Source: Gentiana macrophylla (Eukaryota; Streptophyta; Magnoliopsida; Gentianales; Gentianaceae). Taken from it: DNA of 64,000 nt. Below the pieces are notes generated by a model, which worked only from the letters and a program-made list of their open reading frames with translations, was not told the origin of the DNA and did not search any database. The DNA lies in contig CM047808.1 of NCBI GenBank assembly GCA_026214975.1, positions 2,284,073 to 2,348,072 on the forward strand, given 5' to 3'. Positions 56,464-64,000 of this stretch are shown here, one piece after another; position 1 is the stretch's first letter; each line of letters begins with the position of its first letter. Made by a program: the position numbers and the translations under genes.

Positions 56464-57944
56464 TTTTATTTATCCATTTTCGATTTTGATTGTATATTCT
56501 TGCTACTTTTGATTACGTGATTCGTTGTACTTCTCGTTTAGCTACTATTTATTCTTTCCGATGGATCATGTAAGCCATAAGGCATCAGTACTTTCATTTC
56601 TACTTTATTTCAACTTGTGAATGTGTTTAATGTTTCATCTTTTGATAATACTCGGTTTTGCTATCTCTTTCCATTCTGGTGTAATTCCCCGTTTTCCCCG
56701 AGATGTTTCCATGTTTGTCAAGTCGTGCAGGTATATTTTTAGCGGTTTTGTCGAGCTACATTGTATGGTTACGAGTTCTAAGTGTCACTACGTAGGCTCT
56801 CGCGACGACCGACGATTGAGTAATTGTTAAAATCAGCTAAGTTCTTTCTCTATTTACTTTCTGCACAACATGAGGACATGTTGATCTTTAAGTGTGGGGG
56901 AGGGGAATGATTTGATATGTATCTACACATTTGCTTAATTCATTATGTTTCTATGCAAAATGAGCTAGAATTTTCAAAAAAAAAATTCGACATTTTTGTT
57001 TTTGTTTTGTCCCGAGTAGGCAGTTCAATTCAATGTTCGTTATTTTTATAGTCATCCAAGCTATATATCATATGTTTGATAAGTTAGTTGTTTCACCTGA
57101 GATATATTTTTCACGAGCCATAGTGAACGATGAGCTATAATATAAAGTTATACCCCTTTTTGACGAGTGATTTTTGATTTTCTTATAAGTCATGTGCTTA
57201 GTGCTTCGTACGTATCTTGAGATTTATGATAGTTTGTATTTAGATCCGAAGTATGATATACTGTGAATATCTAAGGTTTGAATGTGATAAGTAACACGTA
57301 ACTTATTGTCAAATGAAAAAGTTGAAAAATATGAAGAATTATTGGGTGTGTCGAAATCTAGTCGATGATTTGAGTGCGATAGGGTATACCACGTATGTCC
57401 TATACCACTATGATGACTAAAAGCTCACGACAGTCAGAAGAAGCTGCCTTATGATTGGAGTAAGGTAGGGTATATCTCGAATATCCTATTCTGCTATGAC
57501 AGGGCAATAGCTCATTCTGATGTGTGTTTAAAGTGAAGTAATTAAATCAACATATAAAGAAGTGGTATGAATTAGAAGAAAGACTGAGTTATCGTCTATC
57601 TTATCCCCAGTAGAAACTGATAGATATGTTGTAGGGACTATCCTCTGAGTATTTCAGAAAGGCCCTAGATATATTCGATCATCCTTTTCGGGTTATGTCA
57701 CGTTTGTAGGGTACATCTTATGAGTGTCATTTATTACTAGTCTACGAGGGGGTATTAGCTAGTTTTGCTTTGAGTTTCTCAAGTTTGGATTTAGTGGAAG
57801 TTTTCTATGGCTTTGCACACACACAGTGGTGAACCTCTGATTTATTGGATCTATGCTATATTGTCTGAGATGTCTATCTTTTTCCGAGCCTTGGTTTTCG
57901 TTTTGTTTTGCTCGGGACGAGCAAACGCTTAAGTGTGGGGGAGT
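56464..57944 (+). promoter_or_regulatory. A1 3-prime noncoding module with paired hairpins and two purine tracts
   Basis: Hairpin CAACATGAGGACATGTTG (56866-56883), then purine tract TAAGTGTGGGGGAGGGG (56890-56907). Central hairpins: arms TAGGGTATA/TATGTCCTA (57380-57402) and TAGGGTAT/ATATCCTA (57466-57488). Then hairpin TTTGCTCG-GGA-CGAGCAAA (57907-57925) and PPT AAGTGTGGGGGAGT (57931-57944) abutting the LTR. 56464-56865 shows nothing distinct. The PPT is expected from retroelement biology; the second tract and hairpins are unexplained. Confidence 0.8.
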
Positions 57945-59520
57945 TGTTAAGGGTGTTTTTATATGTTTTATAAGGCTATATTTTATGATAATTTCCCCCG
58001 TATTTGTATTATTTGCATAAGAAAATAAGTGTTTAGACAGAAATATTGAGCATGTGGTGTTTTTAATAAGTTAATCGCAAAATTAGTCAATTTATGCGTT
58101 TTATTGATGAATTTATATTTAATTGGACATTATTACATTTTGCGATATTTTTATGTGTTATAGATGCACAAATTCGAGCTCAAGAGGTGATTTAAAGATG
58201 ATCAAGTCGGATTTAATTAAAGAGGAAGAGATAATGATGATTTACATTGAAGAAAAAGGGATAAGTATGGAAACATCAAGATAAAGTCGAATTTGAACGG
58301 GCGTCTGCTGAAATGAACGGGCGTCCGGCTGATGAAATCAATAGAGTTTTTCCAAGTCTACTGGACGAGCGTCCACCATCTCCAAACGAGCGTCCATTTG
58401 AGAAATTTGATACAGAGAGTTTGGACGCTGAGTGGACGGGCGTCTGAAGCAAGTCCAAATCCATCTGGACGGGCGTTCACAAGTATGGACGGGCGCCCTT
58501 CGGCCGACTTAGCGGCCGCCGCTTTGTTTTCTATATATACAGTATGCGTTTTTCTACCTTAAGGATACCATATACTCATTATTTGAAACCCTAAACCTAG
58601 GGGCGGCTGTAGGCTGCGTTTTTACTTCTTTTATTCTAGTTTTTATGCTCCAAATTCTAGATTAAAAGTAGGCAGTTTTATGTTAGTTTTTTCTGCAATT
58701 TCGAGTTTCCAGAGGATTTTGAGAGGCTAAGCTTCATCAAACGAGCATTGTGAAGCCATCCAACACGTTTTGATTCCGTTTCTGTGATTATATTGTGAGT
58801 TTTACCTAAAGTTGTTTCCTTTATCATTGTTTATATTGTTTAATTGCAATTGTATCGAAAGACTTGCATGTTATGATTGTTTTATGTTGATGAAAGTCTC
58901 TATAAGCCTTAGATCATCATGATAAGGAATAGTTGTTTAATCTATCATATCGAGAGTTAATAGGTTGGATTGCTAGGTTAAAGTTTACACCTTTGATTAG
59001 TAAAATCGTTAATCTTAGATCGAGAGATATAGATTAATAGGTGAATTACCTAAGAAATTAGGGTTCATGTTTTAGACAAGGTGAAATCACAACTTGGTTA
59101 GAAAACATAATATAATCGAGATAGAATTGATACTTGTTAGGATAGGTGGATCAATCGCTCGTTTGTTCGTTAAAACTTGAATTTAATCCCGTGAAACTTG
59201 AATTGTCTAGATTAGTTACTTTTATTTCATATTAGTTTAAGTTTAATAGTTTGCAACCCGTATCTTTCCTGGCTTTAGATCATATCTTTTGTCCAGTTTT
59301 ACGTTTTAGTTAAGTTTGTTTCCAGTTTCGTTTAGTTTTATCCGCTTTTTAGATTAGTTTTCGTGACATAATTTAATTAGACAAAAACTAGGGTTAACAA
59401 TCGCCAGTTCCCCGTAAGATCGACCCGGTATCAACCTCTATACTACGATCCTTATACTTGAGGAAAAACCGGATTTATAAATTTTATTACTTGTTTGCTT
59501 TGTTAATAAAATCCGTGACA
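57945..59520 (+). repeat. 3-prime LTR of A1 (1576 bp)
   Basis: Same termini and motif array as the 5-prime LTR (array about 58292-58500, TATA near 58532). The short ORFs over it simply mirror those in the left LTR. It is followed directly by LINE sequence at 59521. Confidence 0.95.
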
Positions 59521-62500
59521 CGATGCCCTGAATGCCTTGATCCTCTATCAATCGTATAAAGAAATCCGCAAAGGAGGCAAAACGAAGGCGCCCTAAGATC
59601 CTATAAAATGGCGACACATGCCAAATCCTATATGCCATCTCACACTCAAAGAGCACATGCCGTAAATTTTCCGGACACTCCCCGCACGCCAGACAATGAC
59701 CATCCCCAATTTGCCTCATCTGCAATCCCTGGCCAATAGCGAGACAATCGTACATGCACCTCCACAAGAAATGTTGAATACGTGGCTGCACGGGAAGCTG
59801 CCAACGACTCCTCCAACTCTTACTCTCCCCGCCTGAAGAAGATAGCCCTGCCACAGAAGATGGCCAATAGAGAGATAAGGCCAGGTAGTACCTAGACCGA
59901 ACTGTATAAACTCTCTTACGGTCATAATGCCAAATCCACCTATCTGGATGCCCACCAGGGGCTATGGTGGTCTCCAGAATGGCATCCGACTCCCATGGTC
60001 TGAATACCTGATGAATCCGCTGCACAAGACACGCTCTGGAATTAGGAATAAATAAATCTGACACATTGGAATCTGTTGAAAGCTCATGCCCTGAAAAAGG
60101 TATGCGAAACGAAGGTTGCCAACATGTCCAAGTATCATGAAACACATACACTAAGTCCCCATCCCCAACTCGCCATATCATCCCACAAGTCCCGCCCCAC
60201 CAGAATTCTACGCCAAAGAAAGGACGGCCGAGGCCCCAACCCAGCTGCATGGATGGTACTATCCTCAAAGTACTTTGCGTGTAAAACTTGAGCCGCCAGT
60301 GAACCTGGGCTGGTCAGAATCCTCCAAGACTGTTTCATCAACAAAGCCAGGTTGAAACATTCCAAATCACAGAATCCCAAGCCCTCCAGATTTTTTGGTA
60401 AACAACAGGCCTCCCAATTCTTCCATTATATCTTGCGCTTATTGTCTGTATCTCCCCAAAAGAAACTCCGAATCGCTTTCTCAAGTTCTCATATGAGGGT
60501 GATTGGAACCTTGAAACACTGCATGATAAATGTAGGGATAGCCTGAAGTGCCGATTTGATAAACACCTCTTTCCCAGCAGGCGAGAGCAACTATCTTTCC
60601 AGCCAGCCACTTTTTTACAAATTTTGTCCTTCAAGAAAGAAAATACCTGGCTTTTATTCCTCCCCACCACAAAGGGCATCCCCAAATACTTGCCCAAACC
60701 CTCCCCCAATGGAATTTGTAACTGATCAGACACCGCCTCCCGCACCTCCACCGAGATTTTATCCGAAAAGTATAGGCTAGATTTATGGATATTAATCACC
60801 TGACCAGAAAGAGCACCATACCTATCAAACAATTCTACCGGCGTCTTCACCGCCCCATCCAAAAGCTCAAAGAACAGCATACAGTCATCTGCAAACAACA
60901 GATGAGAGATAGAGACCTCTGACTCTCGGCCAAATCGGATGCCCCGCAACTCTCTTTTATGCACGTAATCATTTAGCAATGCCGTGAAGCCCTCAGCACA
61001 AATAATGAAAAGAGATAGAGACAATGGGACCCCATGCCGAATGCCTCGGGTCGGCACTTTTCTACTACTAGGCTTCCCATTAATCAACACATGGTACGAA
61101 ACGGACGTCACACAACGCCGTACTAAATCAATAAAAGGAAAGGGAAACTTCATGTTCTCCATAACCCGCCAAAGGTATTGCCATTCTACTCTATCAAAAG
61201 CTTTAGCCATGTCCAATTTCAAAGCAGCATGACTATCACATCCTGGCATCCCCGTATGTAGTAAGTCAACGCTTCAAAAGCAATTATCGCCTTATCCGTA
61301 ATAAGACGGCCAGATATAAATGCACTCTGATTTTCCGAAATCACATCACCAATCACGCCTTTGAGTCCATTAATTATCACCCGAGAAATGAGCTTGTAGA
61401 TCGAATTACAAAGAGCAATCGGCCGAAACTCCGCCATAACTGAAGGGGTGGAAACCTTAGGAATCAATGAGATATATGCTTCATTCAACTTGCCCAAGGA
61501 TTCGCCATTATTCAAAACATCTAGCACCACACTCAAAACATCCTATCCAACTATTCCCCAAAATTTCTGCAAAAAAACCACATGCATGCCTTCCTGCCCG
61601 GGCGACTTCCTCCCCGGAAGCTGCTTCAAAGCAACACATACCTTATCCCTCATGAAATGTGCCTCCAAATATTGTTGCCCAATCTCGATCTCTGCAAAAT
61701 GCAAACCATCTAAGTCAACAGCAATCTTATTGGACGAGTAAATGGTCTAAAAGTAATCACAGCCACACGTTCAATGTCTGCCGGCTCCTCACACACCACC
61801 CCTTGGGAATCATATAATAGATGAATAGTGTTTTGATTTCTCCTCGCCGCTGCCTTGTGGTGAAAGTAGCGCGTATTCCTGTCTGTCATGACCAGCCACT
61901 CACTTCTACCCCGCTGCCGCCAATATTCCTCCTCCATAGTTTGCCACTGATCTATTTGTTGTATAATACTATGTTCTTGTTGGACCGAGTAACTAGATGA
62001 TTCCCACAATTTCCGTAAGTCTTCTTCCTTTTCCGCAATACGTTTCCCAAGGTTCCCGTGCCTCTGAGAACTCCAATTCCGTAATTCCCTGCGAACCTGT
62101 GTTACCCTTCCGACGAGAGAAGATGACCCCCGGACGATATCTCGCTGACAAGATGCTCTGAAACGCGCCTCAAACTCCTGGTCCCTCATACAAAAGGGGT
62201 CATATCATGGCACCGTTGTCCACCGGATCAAGCCCCGATCAAAAGGATTAACCGACGAGATCAAAATAGGGACATGATCGGACCTGGAACTGGATAAATG
62301 ATAGACTGAATGTTGCGGAAAGAGGGTGTGCCATCCTAGATTGGCCATCCCCCGGTCCAACCGAACCCGAGTCGCCAAACAATCTGCTCGTTTATACCAA
62401 GTATACGGTGCTCCAACATACCCCAAATCTGCTAAGTCACAATCAGCAAGAGCTCTCTGAAAAGCCGCGATCTATGGATACGGTCGAAGATCCGGACCAT

Positions 62501-62615
62501 CTTGCTCTGTACGTAAGAGAACTTCATTAAAATCCCCTGCCACAAGCCACAGTAGTGATACCCGTTCATGCAGACGATGCAATAAAGCCCAAGAATGTTC
62601 TCGCTCAATATAAAA
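59521..62615 (-). pseudogene. Large LINE (L1-type), 5-prime part: endonuclease end, RT, zf-RVT
   Basis: Minus strand: endonuclease C-terminus (62426-62205: GYVGAPYTWYKRADCLATRV, SRSDHVPILI), linker (62189-61710), RT (61536-60338: LISLIPKVSTPSVMAEFRPI, ALCNSIYKLISRVI, RGIRHGVPLSLSLFIICAEG, catalytic SHLLFADDCMLFF near 60890), and zf-RVT (60268-59521: PVQPRIQHFLWRCMYDCLA, CLACGECPENLRHVLFECE). RNase H is at 21836-22493 beyond A1. It is 5-prime truncated within the endonuclease at 62615, next to the TSD copy 62616-62627. Several frameshifts and a stop; not active. Confidence 0.93.
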
Positions 62616-62692
62616 AGAGGTGCGTAAATTTTTTATTTTAATTTTCTTAATAATAAAAAGATGCGTAGTTTTTTTTTATTGATTTCAATTGA

Positions 62693-62696
62693 TAAC

Positions 62697-62743
<47 letters not shown>
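62693..62743. repeat. (AAT)n microsatellite
   Basis: About 16 AAT units. The preceding and following DNA repeats the phrase AAAGAKATGCGTA (62651, 62744), also used by the LINE target site, so the locus was an AT-rich repeat before the LINE inserted. Confidence 0.95.
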
Positions 62744-62744
<1 letters not shown>

Positions 62745-62756
62745 GAGATGCGTAAA

Positions 62757-63510
62757 AATTCAATGAAATACATTAAAAAAAGAACAAAAAGTACGGACAT
62801 GAGTAGAAATTCCTTAAGATAAAGAAACATTTATCATAGAAGGGAACTATGCCGTTTTAATTGGGGAAGCCTTAACGGTGTATCATGCATTGATGTATGC
62901 CCTTACCCGGGGATTCTTTCGTGTTATCATAGAAGGAGACTCTCTCACTATCCACCAACGGCTTACAAACCAGACAGAGGATTTGTCGTCTTTGAAAAGT
63001 ATTATTGAAGATTGCCGGAAGCTTATGCCTGCTTTTATTTCTTCTTCTTTTTTTGTCAAAAAACAAGGTAACACACTAGCTCACTTCCTAGCTTGAGAAT
63101 GCCTAAATCTTGTTGGATATAATATTGGGGCTCTTCTCCACGGTCTCATGTAATTCGTGCTTGTTTCGCCGATTGTGATTAATAAAATTTTAGCATCTTT
63201 ACCTTTCAAAAAAAAGAAACATTTATCTATAAAAAAGTTGATATGAAAACATGTATTTTTTTGTTTTCTTAAGTGTAGAAACACATTAAATATCATTAAA
63301 TTTTATTGTTTGAGCATTAATTTATTTGATACACGTATGAAATACGTTAAAAAAAAGGAGATGAGTAGAAATTCCTTGAAATAAAGCAACAATTTTCTAT
63401 TGAAATGTTCATCAGAAAACACGTATGTTTTTGTTTTCTTAAGAGTAGAAAACACTTTAAATATCAGTAAATTTTATTGTTTGAGCCAAATTATTAATTT
63501 ATTTGATACA
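62757..63510. repeat. Tandem direct repeat of about 175-210 bp, first copy split by a LINE
   Basis: Copy 2 (about 63336-63510) matches copy 1, which is in two parts, 62763-62835 and 63213-63340. Shared phrases: GAAATACRTTAAAAAAA, GAGTAGAAATTCCTT, TTTTTGTTTTCTTAAG, AATTTTATTGTTTGAGC, TTATTTGATACACG. Non-coding. Confidence 0.8.
62836..63212 (+). pseudogene. Short 5-prime-truncated LINE with 15-bp TSD
   Basis: Only the C-terminal RNase H part remains (GFFRVIIEGDSLTIHQRL, SFFVKKQGNTLAHFLA), then a 3-prime UTR and a short A tail. Exact duplications AAAGAAACATTTATC at 62821-62835 and 63213-63227 prove target-primed insertion. The ORF covers 62878-63096. It belongs to a different LINE family from the large LINE, judging by low similarity. 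Confidence 0.92.
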
Positions 63511-63840
63511 CGCATTTTTTCCGGGGTAGGAAACACCTTAAAGATAATTAATGGTCAATTTATTCTATTAAATATTGTATGAATGATCATTCATAAAAAT
63601 TACATGGAAACAGAATGGTGAGTGAATATAAGGTCCTAAATTACTCTGGATCATGCAAGGGTTAAGTTCCAACAAGATGTGAGATTGATCAAGTTGAGAG
63701 GTTGTGTCATAATATTAAGGGTGGATTGGATGAAAAAGTACAGTCCCATCATCCCATGGTCTTTGACTTAAACGAAACGGAGATGGTTTCACTAACGAGG
63801 GAGAACAAATTAAGTTGAAAAATTACACAAAAGAATCTCT
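63511..63840. other. Non-coding stretch between repeats and pol fragment
   Basis: No ORF with recognisable content; several stops in all frames. The right part (63600-63840) is less AT-rich and may be decayed sequence of the Ty3 element that starts after it. Confidence 0.4.
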
Positions 63841-64000
63841 GCTGCAATATCTTTACTAAGAAACCGAGAAAGAGAACCTATGGACACTTAATGTGCCTCA
63901 ATTTGATACAGGAACGTGCTCTAAATCATGTGCCCATTGAAGTGACTCTTTTTCTAAAAGAGTATCATGAGGTGTTTGCAAATTTCCAAGGATTGCCACC
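63841..64000 (+). pseudogene. Ty3/gypsy pol fragment (segment before RT), cut by window edge
   Basis: The plus frame ending at 64000 reads QERALNHVPIEVTLFLKEY, then HEVFANFQGLP. The pattern (alternating hydrophobics, then EY/EF.VF and GLPP) is the usual lead-in to the reverse transcriptase of Ty3 elements. The evidence is short, and the element would continue to the right. Confidence 0.5.

Larger units (their letters stand above)
22494..59520 (+). mobile_element. Athila-like Ty3 element A1 carrying three nested LTR elements
   Basis: LTRs at 22494-24075 and 57945-59520 are nearly identical. The flanking pentamers are CGGTG and CGATG, a TSD with one change. Internal order: PBS, GC-motif leader, gag (24683-24935 and 30809-32156), gag-protease linker, protease (39550-40629), RT/RNase H/integrase (40630-43813), small ORF (44042-44458), env-position ORF (45459-46592 and 56112-56463), 3-prime noncoding module and PPT (57931-57944). 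N1, N2 and C2 are inserted in antisense. Stripped of them it is about 14.5 kb, a normal Athila size. It lies within the LINE of 21802-62615. Confidence 0.92.

Overview
The window is nuclear DNA of a flowering plant, probably a eudicot. The evidence is a CYP71-type cytochrome P450 with one short intron, Athila-group Ty3 elements, Ty1/copia elements primed by initiator tRNA, RNase H-bearing L1-type LINEs, a tRNA-derived SINE and hAT MITEs. Only the P450 looks like a host gene. Nearly everything else is transposable-element sequence, much of it nested, with boundaries supported by LTRs, primer sites, polypurine tracts and target-site duplications (TSDs).

Layout. 1-1290: truncated LTR. 1723-3354 (minus): P450, two exons. 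3530-11450: tandem duplication of about 2 kb; its first copy has been split by two hAT MITEs and by two LINE fragments, which themselves carry a SINE and another hAT element. 11584-14344: inverted repeat with 0.95-kb arms made from tail-to-tail LTRs. 14294-20940 (minus): decayed copia element C1 holding a 1548-bp solo LTR. 20941-21801: LINE remnant, a Stowaway-like MITE and AT-rich DNA.

The large nest. An L1-type LINE (minus) spans 21802-62615 and is bounded by near-identical 12-bp repeats. It was split by an Athila-like element, A1 (plus, 22494-59520). A1 was in turn hit by three antisense LTR elements: N1 (24936-30808, TSD ATGCT, in gag), N2 (about 32406-39549, between gag and protease) and copia C2 (46593-56111, TSD AGCCT, in the env-position ORF). 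Without these insertions A1 is about 14.5 kb and reads LTR, PBS, gag, protease, RT/RNase H/integrase, a small ORF, the env-position ORF, a 3-prime noncoding module, LTR. 62616-64000: short TSD-flanked LINE, a split tandem repeat and the start of a Ty3 pol fragment.

How the parts relate. N1 and N2 have no recognisable coding capacity but share with A1 an Asp-tRNA-type primer site, a polypurine tract and a 1-kb 3-prime noncoding module. In that module a hairpin with a GGA-containing loop sits just before a purine-rich tract at each end, and a pair of TAGGG/CCTA hairpins with compensatory base changes lies near the middle. The module is present in all three elements at nearly constant spacing. 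It is the best candidate here for an undescribed cis-acting system linking autonomous and non-autonomous Athila elements. Two further candidates are a field of covarying hairpins unique to N1 and an LTR-like promoter inside A1 upstream of its env-position ORF. All homology calls come from reading the sequence; no database search was possible.
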